Of a DNA stretch of 64,000 bases, positions 32,425 to 41,998 are shown piece by piece. Made by a program: the position numbers and the translations under genes. A model generated the notes under the pieces. That model saw only the letters and a program-made list of their open reading frames with translations, was not told the DNA's origin and made no database searches. Each line of letters begins with the position of its first letter. Positions within the stretch are counted from its first letter, which is position 1. Origin of the DNA: Vulcanisaeta sp. JCM 16161 (GTDB lineage: Archaea > Thermoproteota > Thermoprotei > Thermoproteales > Thermocladiaceae); assembly GCF_001316285.1 (NCBI RefSeq), contig NZ_BBDO01000010.1, positions 36,585 to 100,584 of the forward strand, written 5' to 3'.

Positions 32425-33347
32425 ATGGCTAGAATACCCGCAACACTAAGTCTGGACAAGATTATTGAGGTAGCCAGGACCTTGGCATCGCTAGACCTAC
32501 GCAGGTCTGACGCCTTTGACCCAAGGTTTTACCCGCCCAAGGATGCCGATATCGAGGCCACGTATAATTACTTCCTGGCAATGGTAGCTATCGATCATAG
32601 GACGAATATTGGGGATAGGCAATTCACAAGGCGGGTTGGCGACGATGTTTTTACGGGCTCCGACCTGCTCTGGAGACTTGGTATGGAGATGTTTAATAGG
32701 GATAGTTCCTTCTTTAGCCCAGCTAACCTAAGGAGGCTTGATCCCGCGGTGGTTAGGGATTGGCTCGTTGGTGATTATGGACCTGTTTGGGATTATGGGG
32801 TTAGGGCCTACCTGCTTAGGGATGTGGGTTCTATGTGCTTAGGAATTATGGGACAACTATTAGGTTCTTCCACGTTTCAGGTGTTGAGGAGTTGATTGAT
32901 AGGTTATCTGGCATGGCGGCCTACGAGGATCCCGTAAGGAAGAAGGCATACCTATTGATTAAGTTCTTGGTGTTGCGTGGGTTACTAAAGGTTAAGCCGC
33001 AGGAAATTAAGCTACCAATCGATAATCACCTCACGAGAATTGCCTATAGGCTTGGCATTGTCAAGCTTGAGGACTGGGTTCTCGAGTTAATGAGACGTGA
33101 CATGCACTTTAGTAGGGAGCTTGACGTTGAGCTTAGGCTAACAGTCCGTGATGCCTGGGATGCAGTGATTAGGATCGGGAAGTTGGACCCAATAGCGTTG
33201 GACGACTTCCTATGGAGGTTTGGGAGGACTGTATGTATTAGGGACAAGCCACAATGCGATAAGTGCCCATTGAAGGGTATATGCAATGCGTATGCGAGGG
33301 GTTCGTTTATTAACGAGCACAATCACTACCTAACATATTATTACTAA
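32425..33347 (+). CDS. Helical protein with an EndoIII-like [4Fe-4S] motif (frameshifted)
   Basis: About 305 residues after a join near 32840. The first half is helical (ATYNYFLAMVAIDHRTN); the second reads LTRIAYRLGIVKLEDWVLEL and ends with C-x6-C-x2-C-x5-C (positions of CIRDKPQCDKCPLKGIC), exactly the iron-sulfur spacing of endonuclease III. This suggests a DNA glycosylase-superfamily protein. The catalytic helix-hairpin-helix Lys/Asp are not visible to me. ATG at 32425 is 25-30 bases after GATTATAAGC. Confidence 0.6.
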
Positions 33348-33389
33348 TTAATGACAATACTTAAATGAGAATAAGCCACTACTGAGTTA

Positions 33390-34475
33390 ATGATTATCCG
33401 CGCAGTTACGTTGTTTTACCCCGTGGAGGGTGGCAGGGTTAATGCCGATGAGCTTAGGCAGGAATTGATTAAGCTACGTAATGCGATAAGCAATGTTAGT
33501 AGTAGGAGAGGTATTGAGGTAAGGACCTGGAGGGTTACACTGCCCTTCACAGACCCGTCCTGGGACTTCGAGGAATTATCGACAACTATTAACAGAATCA
33601 GCCTTGACCTCGGGTACATACATGCATCACTCAATATAGCCATGGATTCAAGGTTCGAGTTAAATAGGGTGGTTGATGCATTTCTTAAGTCGGGGAGTTA
33701 CCTAAGTATTTGGGTTGGTGATTTTAAGGAATTGAGCGGATACAGCACAGAGCTTTTCATAAACGTACTTAGGAGGCTCGTGGAGTTAGGGCGATGGCTC
33801 TATCCAGGAGGATTGCCGCGCTGATTGGCGACGCAATACTCACGCCATACTACCCAGACTCAATAAACCTTGCAATAGCCATGGCATAGCCTATCAATAC
33901 TCTACCCAAGTGAGTTAAGTAATGAGCGTAATCTAAGTAATGACCTAACCAGGGTATTTAGGACAGCCGAGGACGTTGGTAAGGAGATTGCGGGTGAATT
34001 AGGCGTTGATTACCTGGGTATCGACGTCTCATTATCACCCTGGGGTGAAGAATCGGTCGTCAACGCCATTGAGAGGATTTATAGGATTAGGTTCGGCGGA
34101 CCCGGCACACTAAGTGCTATTTATAGATTGAACAAGGCCATTTGGGAGGTATCCAGTCAATTTAGGGTTACGGGATTTAACGAGGTAATGCTGCCGCTTG
34201 CTGAGGATGAGCAGCTTAAGGCTAGGGCTAGGGAGGGCTTAATCACGTTTTCCAAACTCGTTAAGTACACCATGGCCTGCGTGGCGGGTGTTGACATGGT
34301 ACCAATACCAAGCAATCAACTATCGCTCATTAATGGGTTAATCAATGATTTACATGCTATAGCCAGTATTAAGCGTAGGTCGATTGGGCTTAGGTTAATT
34401 CCATACCCAGGTGGTGAGACTGAGGTTGATCTTGGGGACTTTGGTAAGACGCCAGTACTTGACGTGATGAGGTGA
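33390..34475 (+). CDS. DUF711 family protein (frameshifted)
   Basis: About 360 residues after frame changes near 33820 and 33895. The N-terminal part has RAVTLFYPVEGGRVNADELR and YIHASLNIA, the middle IDVSLSPWGEESVVNAIER and FGGPGTLSAIYRLNKAIWEV, and the end FNEVMLPLAEDEQLKARARE with CVAGVDMVPI. These blocks match my memory of the DUF711 (COG2848) proteins. Their function is unknown. TATA-like CAATACTTAAATG (33355-33367) precedes the ATG by 26 bases. Confidence 0.7.
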
Positions 34476-34480
34476 TTCTC

Positions 34481-35172
34481 ATGCCAATACACCTGAGGGT
34501 TAGTCCTGGGGATATTGCTGAGAGGGTGGTGATAGTCGGTGACCCAGAGAGGGCGAGGCAATTAAGTGGGTTGCTCGTCGGCGCGAGGCTCGTTAATGAG
34601 AATAGGGGGTTAATGACATACACGGGTAGGTACAATGGTATCGACATTACCGTGGCAACCCACGGAATTGGAGCCCCATCGGCCGCCATCGTGATTGAGG
34701 AGTTGATAAGCATGGGCGCCAGGCTCATCGTTAGGCTTGGAACCACGGGAGCCTGAGGAGGGAGATAGGCATTGGCGATGTTATCGTGCCCACAGGCTCG
34801 GCATACAACTACGGAGGAATATACACGCAGTACCTGGGCAGTTTCATAGCATACCCAGCAATACCCAATTACCAACTAATGAGTGAGCTGGTGAGGAGCC
34901 TTGAATCGACTGGTGTGAGGGCTTGGGTTGGCCCCGTGTATAGTAGTGATGCATTTTACGCGGAGGAGGACCTGGTGAACATACTTGGTTCGAGGGGGTT
35001 CCTGGGCGTTGAGATGGAGACGGCAATACTATTCCTCCTAGGCCTCATTAGGAACGTGAAGACGGCAGCGGTGCTCATAGTGAGTAATAACCTAACCGAG
35101 GGTAGGGAGGGCAGGTTCCTAACGGCAGGCGAGTTAAGGGATGCGGTGCTCAGGTTGGCAAGGCTGTATTAA
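34481..35172 (+). CDS. Uridine/purine nucleoside phosphorylase family (frameshifted)
   Basis: About 230 residues. PNP_UDP_1 motifs: VVIVGDPERARQLSGLL at the phosphate site, THGIGAPSAAIVIEEL, RLGTTGA then GVEMETAILFLLGL, the ribose/base site. The frame changes near 34752. I chose the ATG at 34481 since a Shine-Dalgarno GAGGTGAT lies 5 bases upstream inside the end of the DUF711 gene. It would split nucleosides with phosphate, in salvage. Confidence 0.85.
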
Positions 35173-35276
35173 ATGCCTTAATATCAATTAAGTAGGTAGT
35201 ACGTATCTAAAATGGATTAATGATTTAAGATGCGTATTTAAATGGTCTAATTAATTCATGCTCATGGACCGCGGCT

Positions 35277-36159
35277 TTAGAGTTCGGCGTATACCGTTAT
35301 TGTCGTAGTTAATGAGCCATACCTTATCGAGCCCTGTGGCGTGGTGTAGCGTTATAATTAAGCTTAATATAGTACGTATTGTAGGGTACGCCGTAGTTAA
35401 ACACTGTCCAGGGTATGCTGATAATGGCAGGTTAATGAGGTGGTGCGCCATCGATACTTGTTGGTATTGTGAATGTGCCGCTCCAAACAACCGAGCCTGG
35501 GAATTGTAAACGATAGCCGTCACGGCGCCACCAGGTACTGACAATGGTGAATTGCCTATTGAAACGTAGGCCGTCCAATTGTAGGAATTAATTGGTGTAC
35601 GTGGATTAAAGATAACGTCAGGTCCATCGACATAAATGGACGTACCACTTGAATAACTACCTAGCCTAGTAACGTTGAAGCCGAGAATGAACGGATAATA
35701 GAAATAACTTCCCGAAGAACTACTATGCTTAACCGGGAGGGCAGCAACAAGTGGGTCACCATTACCATGGCTAGATAATAAATTAGGTAGCTTGGTACAT
35801 TATCGTAGACCCATGCTATTGGTATCTTAATGATGGGTGTTTGCCAGGATGATTTATTGACCCACCAGCACCACCTGGGTGCTGGTGGTGTTGGTACCTG
35901 CGGTTTAATTAATGCCTTTGTTAATTGATAAGTGTTGGTGAGGTTCAGGTTCAATACCATATAGTTCAACCTAGCCATACTTAGCATTGGGTTACTTATT
36001 GTGCTTAGTAATGTACTTGGCTCGTACGCCGTGAACATCATGTCGTAGTAAACCGTTGTGCTATTCACGTATGTTGCCACGACCTCAATGCCAACCCGCT
36101 ATTATTAAAAGTGATATTGAAAATCACACCTTGAGCGAGCTATGCATAATCACCGTCAC
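35277..36159 (-). CDS. Exported surface protein A (heavily frameshifted)
   Basis: Several frames read as one beta-rich protein of about 290 residues: VIFNITFNNSG near the start, then ATYVNSTTVYYDMMFTAYEP, YMVLNLNLTNTY, a Trp/Cys-rich part, SVVWSGTFTIPTSIDG, ISIPWTVFNYGVPYN and SIRYGSLTTTITVYAEL before a stop at 35277. The many changes of frame between about 36100 and 35340 may be sequencing errors or decay. It is headed by promoter element A at 36175-36207. No family recognised. Confidence 0.45.
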
Positions 36160-36174
36160 TCTTAATACCTTAAA

Positions 36175-36207
36175 CGGTATTTTTTTACTTGAGCGTTCAC
36201 TTAAAAT
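36175..36207 (-). promoter_or_regulatory. Surface-regulon promoter element, copy A
   Basis: On the minus strand: ATTTTAAG (TATA), then TGAACGCTCAAGT, then seven A and TACCG. The same blocks in the same order occur upstream of three other exported-protein genes (38575-38608, 41963-41997, 46905-46937). It lies between the TATA box and the presumed transcription start of gene A. Confidence 0.65.
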
Positions 36208-36238
36208 TCTCCCTGTAGTAGTAATGCACTATTATTTG

Positions 36239-37080
36239 TTAGCCGCGGCCAAGTAATGTGCTGTAGTACTGGATAAGCCTCGGCTTGAGGTCCAGGAACT
36301 CCCTAATGGTCCTAACCTCAAAGTCAATCCTCCTATCAGGATCCTTATCTAGGATTAGGACACCTCTGCTCACGGCCTCATATGTAAGCGACGGTGATGC
36401 CTTATTAAGGTGGATAAGGTCGACCTTAAGCCCAAGTGCATCCTCTAAAGCGATAATGATGCTCATGAGCTCCCTCCAGCTTAGTTCCCTACCCGTGAAT
36501 ACAGCAATATCAAGGTCACTCCCTGGACGTGCCTTACCAATCGCCCTCGATCCAAATACATATGCGAACAGCACGAAGTCAAACCCCTCTAATACCCGCC
36601 TCGCTTTATTAATTAAATCTGTCAATTCCTCATTATTGGTGATGAGTTGATTATCCAAGGGATCTATTGACTTATCCCTAATGAAGCTACTAATCTCATT
36701 AATTACCCTATCTAACTCATCAATCTCGCTCAAAGCCTCAATTAATCTCTCGGGATCTATCACGGCATAGCGTGGACAAGCACATTCCTAAAGCTAATCC
36801 ACAACTCGAATAATCTACCGGTTTCATTACTAAGGACGTTAGCGTTCACCAATACCCTCGCAATATCCCTATACCTCTCAGGTTTACTGAGATTAAGAAT
36901 TGAACACAGCCTCATACCAACATCAATGAGGGATTCAACGGCTAAGTGCAAGTAACGCTCAACGGCACCCCTAAGCACCAAATCCCTGCTCAAATCGTCG
37001 ACAGTCCTCGCTCTATCCCTAATCGATCTTAAAATATTTACATAACTCCTAGCCATCGCCAACTTATCATTAATTATCAC
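36239..37080 (-). CDS. HEPN toxin with MNT nucleotidyltransferase, possibly fused (frameshifted)
   Basis: Two frames: 36760-37080 is a HEPN domain (VERYLHLAVESLIDVGMRL, ending RNVLVHA with the RxxxxH ribonuclease motif), and 36239-36763 carries the MNT core FVLFAYVFGSRAIGKARPGS with DxD. The HEPN frame stops just after the motif; adding one base joins it to YAVIDPERLIEALSEID, the normal HEPN end. The joined frame then has no stop before the MNT domain, giving one protein of about 280 residues. Separate proteins with an internal start are the alternative. Confidence 0.75.
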
Positions 37081-37238
37081 ACTACCACGCCAATATGCAC
37101 TCCTTACCCAAGCTAAAAAGCCTTACACATACCAATTACAGGGACTTAATTGAAGGGAACGTCAGCGCGCAGGTCTTAGGTCCTCACCCATCAGATCCGT
37201 CCCCGCTTCACATCACCCATTTGATAAAGCCATGCCCA

Positions 37239-37847
37239 TTAATAATCCTTTTTAGGCATCAACGCCTTAACGGTCTTCTTAGCCATGTACCTTCTCGACC
37301 AAAGGAGGGTTACGTAGGCCAGGGCAAACCAAACGGCGAAGACCACGGGTATAGTATAAAAGGATAACAATGCGTAATAAACCTCAGACACGCCAGTCCC
37401 AAACCATTGCCAAGCCAACTCATTCTGTGGAGATGCAGGCGGCACGATCACCTCGCCAGGTCCATGGCCTGTGGCTGCGGCGTATAGGTTAGTATAGGCT
37501 GCCCATATATTAACGTAAATAGATTGTAGAGTAATTACGAGCATTATCAGAAACATGGGTAACATATAGACCACTGCGCTTATGTAACTATTAATACCCA
37601 CGTCACGGAACAAGTACGGTATTACTACTAAATCCAGCGCGAAGGATGCGATAATATACAGGATAAACGATACGACTTCCCACGTAGGAGGCGGCACAAC
37701 TTTTACTTTAAACACATAAAGTAAGGATTTAGGCTCTGGAAACATTGATGAAAATACTCCATACATGGCACTTGGTATACTGAAAAATAAAATTATAACT
37801 AAGGCATAGATATACTTAAAGATTAACCTTTTTCTCTTCACATCCAT
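37239..37847 (-). CDS. Membrane protein paired with surface protein B (PPPT family)
   Basis: 202 residues with five membrane segments, first IFKYIYALVIILFFSIPSA. VVPPPTWEV and a following helix ending VIPYLFRDVG resemble the 12204-12962 protein. It lies 69 bases downstream of the exported-protein gene 37917-38554 on the same strand, so the two are probably co-transcribed, repeating the pairing in the 10.8-14.4 kb operon. The C terminus is basic (RRYMAKKTVKALMPKK). Confidence 0.6.
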   Translation of the reverse strand: MDVKRKRLIFKYIYALVIILFFSIPSAMYGVFSSMFPEPKSLLYVFKVKVVPPPTWEVVSFILYIIASFALDLVVIPYLFRDVGINSYISAVVYMLPMFLIMLVITLQSIYVNIWAAYTNLYAAATGHGPGEVIVPPASPQNELAWQWFGTGVSEVYYALLSFYTIPVVFAVWFALAYVTLLWSRRYMAKKTVKALMPKKDY

Positions 37848-37916
37848 AGGGCAACACCTATAGAATTATCAATAATGTACCATTTTTAAAGTTTGATGAC
37901 AAGACCAACATGGAGA

Positions 37917-38554
37917 TCAACCTATTATTGCTATTGATGAACAACCTGGGGATCCACCGTTTATACCTGAAGTAGCATAAGCATATGCACAGCCCTCATA
38001 AGTATATGGCATGTTTGGTGTCCAGTATCCATTAATTGACGCGGTAAAATAGCCAAGTGTAGGTCCATTAGGTGCATACTCCACTGGACCAACACCCCAA
38101 TACCATGCGTAAGCGCCATTATATACTATATAATTTAGGGTCACAGAATAAGTTTCGTAACTATTCCCTTCAGGATAATTAACCGTGCCGTACGGCGCTG
38201 GGTTAGCTGGAGAACCAAATGGATCGTATATGTAAACTTCAAAGTAGTAGTAAGACGGAAATATGTTTGACCATGACGCCATAGTATAGCCGCACCATCC
38301 ATTGAAGCTACGGTGCTGCCTGCTGGAGCTGATGATGAGGACCACTTCCAACCGCAGCTATAATAAATTGTTACTTGCGGTTTGTTTCCTCCTGGTTGCA
38401 TTGCGAGTACCATTGTTATTGTTGGTGGGTTTATTAGTTGGTATATGTGTATGCCCACAAGCCATATCGTTGCTATGAGTAAGACCACTGCACCATAAGT
38501 GTAAAGCGTATCCTTAACCTGGACCGGGATTTTAGTCCAGCTTACAGTTGTCAT
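37917..38554 (-). CDS. Exported surface protein B (frameshifted)
   Basis: About 210 residues. It starts MTTVSWTKIPVQVKDTLYTY, has one N-terminal membrane helix (VVLLIATIWLVGIHIYQLI), then a Tyr-, Gly- and Pro-rich extracellular domain (TMASWSNIFPSYYYFEVYIY), with four Cys, and an end at 37917. The frame changes near 38285. The first ATG in frame is at 38554; a TTG at 38560 is also possible. Promoter element B (38575-38608) lies just upstream. Confidence 0.6.
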
Positions 38555-38574
38555 ACACAATGCGTAGCATGCCT

Positions 38575-38608
38575 GGACTTTTTTTTAACTTGGGTGTTCA
38601 CTTAAAAT
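38575..38608 (-). promoter_or_regulatory. Surface-regulon promoter element, copy B
   Basis: On the minus strand: ATTTTAAG, TGAACACCCAAGTT, eight A, GTCC. It is the closest match to the consensus of copies A, C and D. TATA box centre at about 38605 puts transcription start near 38579, about 25 bases before the ATG of gene B. Confidence 0.7.
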
Positions 38609-38952
38609 GCACTGAGGCATTGAGGTAGGAATTTGAACTGTAAGGAGGTAAGCAATGATATGGTTAATGCTCTGTAATAAGAAATAAGAGACATACTGTA
38701 TCGTTGGTGGAATTATAGCCGTTTATTAATAATTGCTAATTTCATATATTAGGCCCATGTTCAATTAGTAGTTAACAGCGCCGTGGATGGTACCTTTGAT
38801 GGATCAGGCACAAGTTATGGAGGGTATTATGTGTATAGACCAGGTAATTTCCCCTAATGTCACAGTCATTGATTGATTCAATAGTAAGGAACATTTATTA
38901 TTCACCGTGTTAACCGCAGAGTTTAATTTTATTTGGCTTTTACAGTTAAACC
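38609..38952 (+). other. Intergenic region with a possible surface-protein remnant
   Basis: About 340 bases without an intact gene. On the plus strand 38763-38858 can be read as QLVVNSAVDGTFDGSGTSY, GGYYVYRPGNF and stop, which looks like the end of a beta-rich exported protein. The last 30 bases hold the promoter of the next gene (TTTAATTTTATTTG, 38921-38934, 26 bases before its start). Confidence 0.35.
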
Positions 38953-39681
38953 GTGAGTATAGTGAGTAACATAGACATGGTTAGCCTACTGACCAGCGTA
39001 AATCCTGTGGAGTTAGAGAGGGATTTTGATTCCAGGGTAGTCACTAGCATTGTTAAGCCGCCAATTGTCGTTAGGCTTGATGGGGCTGGCTTCGGTAAGG
39101 CGCTTAGGGACTTTAATTGGCCCAGGGATGAGAGGGTTCATAGGGCATTGATTAAGGCTGCCGTTGAATTAATGAGGGCCTTCTCCGGCGAATACTCGCT
39201 AGTGATTAGTGATGAGATTAGCGTCTTTCTCCTTAGTTATGTACCGTTTAATGGACGTGAGTACAAGCTGATCAGTTCAATGGCAGGCCTCGCCTCGGCC
39301 ATGGTTAGTAATGCCCTTGGTAGGGTCCTTTACTTCGATGCCAGGGTTATACCACTCAATGATAATTGCCGTGACGTTGCCAGGTACATGCTTTACCGCG
39401 TTAGGGTTGGCTTCAATAATTACCATATCGAGATAGCCCAAAGGAGTGGAGTGGTTCCGCCGGAAAGTACTCCACACATAGACGAGGTTGTCAGGGCATT
39501 GGGGGGTCCGAGACTCACCTGGGAGTCCCTGGGTACGTGCCTAGTCAGGGCTAGGGTGGAGCTTGAAGGTATTGATAGGAGGAGTGGCGAGAGGATTAAG
39601 TACACTAGGAAGAGAATCATCGAGAAGAACCCAATCGACGTGATTAACGAACTTAGCAGGTGTGGTCCTAATGTTCAATAA
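38953..39681 (+). CDS. thg1: tRNA-His guanylyltransferase family (Thg1-like)
   Basis: 242 residues. Polymerase-like palm motifs: VVRLDGAGFGKALRDF, SLVISDEISVFLLSY with the metal-binding carboxylates, and a later FDARVIPL. The protein adds or repairs 5' nucleotides of tRNA in 3'-5' direction. The start is GTG at 38953, with TTTAATTTTA 26 bases upstream. Archaeal members may be repair-type (TLP) or true G-1 addition enzymes; I cannot tell which. Confidence 0.8.
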   Translation: MSIVSNIDMVSLLTSVNPVELERDFDSRVVTSIVKPPIVVRLDGAGFGKALRDFNWPRDERVHRALIKAAVELMRAFSGEYSLVISDEISVFLLSYVPFNGREYKLISSMAGLASAMVSNALGRVLYFDARVIPLNDNCRDVARYMLYRVRVGFNNYHIEIAQRSGVVPPESTPHIDEVVRALGGPRLTWESLGTCLVRARVELEGIDRRSGERIKYTRKRIIEKNPIDVINELSRCGPNVQ

Positions 39682-39727
39682 ACCTGTTAATAATATTTAA
39701 TAACCAGATAATTATGGAATTAATCAT

Positions 39728-40364
39728 ATGGTTAGTACCCATGAGATGCTCAGGGAATTAGTGGGTGATTTATGGAGTAAATACACTAGGCATGAGTTCG
39801 TTGAGAAGCTTAGGATGGTTCACTACCAATGGACGTCTTTAGATATTACCTAATCCAGGACACGAAGTACGTGAGGGAAATGCAGAAGGCCGTGATTGAG
39901 GCGGCAAGTAGGGCTCCGCTTAATGAGGCCATTGACGTGTTAACGGCGGTATTCAGCAATGTGGAGAGGGGTGCGGAGGTTCATGAGAGGTTATTCCGTG
40001 ACTTATCAATAACGGAGGAGGAAGTTGACAATACAGGGTTCAACCTGGTTAATTACGCATACACTAGGCATCTACACTACTACGCCTCACTGGGCTGGCC
40101 TCAGTTCCTCGCGGCGTGGGCGCCATGCATGTGGGTTATCATGAGATTGGTAAGTACGTGGTTGGGACTAAGAACGCCATATTCAATGCATGGGCTGAGT
40201 TCTACGCTTCAGGCGACTATTGGGTTAGGGTTGAGGCAATACTGAGAACGCTGGATAAGTATGATGTAACGCCTGAGATGGAAAGGGCCTTTAGGGATAG
40301 TGTGAACTTTGAGATAATGTTTTGGGAAGCATCGCTTAAGAAGGACCCAACAATACTTTACTGA
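39728..40364 (+). CDS. tenA: TenA/thiaminase II family protein (two frameshifts)
   Basis: About 210 residues of all-helical fold. After corrections near 39825 and 40120, it reads MVSTHEMLRELVGDLW, YQMDVFRYYLIQDTKYVREM and GYHEIGKYVVGTKNAIFNAW, the core of TenA. It hydrolyses degraded thiamine pyrimidines (aminopyrimidine salvage). TATA-like ATTTAATAAC at about 39695-39704 is 26-30 bases before the ATG. The catalytic Cys, found in classical TenA, is at AAWAPCMWG, as expected near position 135. Confidence 0.75.
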
Positions 40365-40374
40365 AATGTCCACG

Positions 40375-40812
40375 TCACGGGGCATAATCAATTACGTGCT
40401 TCACATATTGATTATCACCTAATGACTTCACTAATGCATCATCAGCCGTGTACATGACCGTGTTAAGTCTCATGGCTAGGTCCACGTATATGGCGTCATA
40501 TATCGAAATGCCGTACTTAATAGATAACTCGCTCGCGCTAATTACTGAGTCCCACGTAACATTATAAACACGCAATAAACTATTACTCAATAAGTCCAGG
40601 GCTCTCCTCATATAATCCTCACTTATTAATTTACGTAGATAATACTTCCTCAGGGCGCTGGCTACTTCGGCGATGGCTATTGATGGTATAGCGACCGTGA
40701 TGTGGCCATTAAGATGGTCAATACGTATCCTCTCGGCATAGTCGCTGTAATCCTCCTTAATAACCCACTTAACTATAACGCTTGCATCACATACGATCTG
40801 CCTACCTGGCAT
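40375..40812 (-). CDS. vapC: VapC-type PIN-domain toxin
   Basis: 145 residues. PIN motifs: IVCDASVIVKWVIKEDYSDY at the N terminus, SIAIAEVASALRKYYL (conserved Glu), and YDAIYVDLAMRL with TADDALVKSLG at the C terminus (Asp residues). It overlaps the antitoxin gene by 11 bases. Presumed RNase, held in check by its RHH partner. Confidence 0.9.
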   Translation of the reverse strand: MPGRQIVCDASVIVKWVIKEDYSDYAERIRIDHLNGHITVAIPSIAIAEVASALRKYYLRKLISEDYMRRALDLLSNSLLRVYNVTWDSVISASELSIKYGISIYDAIYVDLAMRLNTVMYTADDALVKSLGDNQYVKHVIDYAP

Positions 40813-41026
40813 TCCTATCCTCCCTAATGAATTCTACGGCAAGGTTACCCCTTATCAGCGGTGAATCCCTCAAAAGCTCCTCATACCTAGCCTCAAGTCT
40901 CTTCGCCAATTCCTCACGAACCCTCCTCTCAAGGAATTCCCTAATCTCCCTCGAGTAGTCAATACCAAGCCTATCCAACTCCTCCTTCAACCACCTGGGT
41001 ATCCTAACAGACAGTACTACACTCAT
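40802..41026 (-). CDS. vapB: RHH/CopG-type VapB antitoxin
   Basis: 74 residues. Strand LSVRIPRWLKEELDRLGIDY, then two helices with SREIREFLERRVREELAKRL, the ribbon-helix-helix fold, and a short tail (RGNLAVEFIREDRN). It precedes and overlaps the PIN toxin, the normal VapBC order. Confidence 0.85.
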   Translation of the reverse strand: MSVVLSVRIPRWLKEELDRLGIDYSREIREFLERRVREELAKRLEARYEELLRDSPLIRGNLAVEFIREDRNAR

Positions 41027-41147
41027 TGTAAACTATTAATTGAATACGATTATAAGGCTTACTGTCAATAAATACTGCAGATGTATTCGTTATTCAAACG
41101 CCCTAGAAATAAGGCTTAAATTAAGACTTGAGACCAATTTAATAAGT

Positions 41148-41537
41148 ATGGACTTAAGTGAGTTAATGAGCCTAGTACTCAGTAAGGGTGTGGACTACGT
41201 TATCGCCCAACTACCTAATTGGATTAGTAAGAAGGAGGTCTCAAGGGAGGATGCGGAGTTAATACTCATGTACGCAATGATGAATAGGCTCGATGAATTT
41301 AGTAAGAAAATCGATGGATTAGGTAATAAGATGGATGAGTTAGGCAAGAAAATTGACACTAGATTTGATGAATTAGGTAGAAAAATCGATGACCTACGTA
41401 AGGAGGTAATTGACAGACTCGACCTAATAAGCAATCAGTTGAGGGTTCTGAACTCAAACATAGCCGCGACCTACGAATTAACGTCGAAGGTAATGACTAA
41501 GTTAATGGAGAGCAGCATTGCACCCGCACGTACATAA
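41148..41537 (+). CDS. Coiled-coil protein
   Basis: 129 residues with an extended heptad pattern (DEFSKKIDGLGNKMDELGKK ... RFDELGRKIDDLRKEV). The N-terminal part (MDLSELMSLVLSKGVDYVIA) is amphipathic. I chose ATG 41148, not the more upstream one at 41040, because GCTTAAATTA (41114-41123) is a TATA box at -26. Many crenarchaea have such proteins beside VapBC; the role is unknown. Confidence 0.6.
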   Translation: MDLSELMSLVLSKGVDYVIAQLPNWISKKEVSREDAELILMYAMMNRLDEFSKKIDGLGNKMDELGKKIDTRFDELGRKIDDLRKEVIDRLDLISNQLRVLNSNIAATYELTSKVMTKLMESSIAPART

Positions 41538-41553
41538 TGCATAAAACAAATTA

Positions 41554-41961
41554 TTAACCGACGCAGAAGTTAGTCGTGTACTGATCCTTGAAGCCCATTA
41601 CCTGGGTTCCGGAGTTTGGGAAGCCGTTGGGTATCTCGTACTGCCCATAACTACTTGGTACCATCCCTGGACATGAGTTCATGGTTATCGCATAGGCGGT
41701 GTAACTGGGTGAGGACAAGCTCGTTGGTGAAACCCACTCACCAAGATTATTGTCGTAAAAGGCGATGTCGTACACAAGGACATAGCCTGGCTTATGGTCG
41801 CCAGGTTAGAAATTTCGCTGGGGTATGAGGGTCTCTCATTAATGTACTGAGCCCACACAAAGTAATTGGCATAATTACTAATGTTGGCGTCAATTGAATA
41901 GCCATTGGTGGTGCCGTTAGGGTAATTAATAATGAAATCAACAAACCAATCCGCTCGGCTC
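41554..41961 (-). pseudogene. C-terminal fragment of an exported protein
   Basis: Reads VDFIINYPNGTTNGYSIDAN, then YINERPSYPSEISNLATI, and after a frame change near 41795, YDIAFYDNNLGEWVSP to NFCVG at 41554. No signal peptide precedes it; the upstream end runs into the conserved 19-base block and promoter of the divergent gene at 41999. It is likely the C-terminal half of a surface-protein gene left when this promoter region was placed next to it. Confidence 0.4.
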
Positions 41962-41997
41962 ACCTTTTAAGAACACCCGAAGTAAAAAAAAAAGTCC
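41951..41997 (+). promoter_or_regulatory. Surface-regulon promoter element, copy C, with upstream 19-base block
   Basis: 41951-41969 (CCGCTCGGCTCACCTTTTA) is identical to the reverse of 63297-63315. TTTTAAG at 41965-41971 is the TATA box; GAACACCCGAAGT, ten A and GTCC follow. Transcription would start near 41994, and the GTG at 41999 follows directly. Confidence 0.7.
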
Positions 41998-41998
41998 G

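Noticed and set aside
41983..41993. Run of about ten A as a possible programmed-slippage site
   Set aside because: It lies in the promoter before the start codon and occurs in the same place of the shared element.
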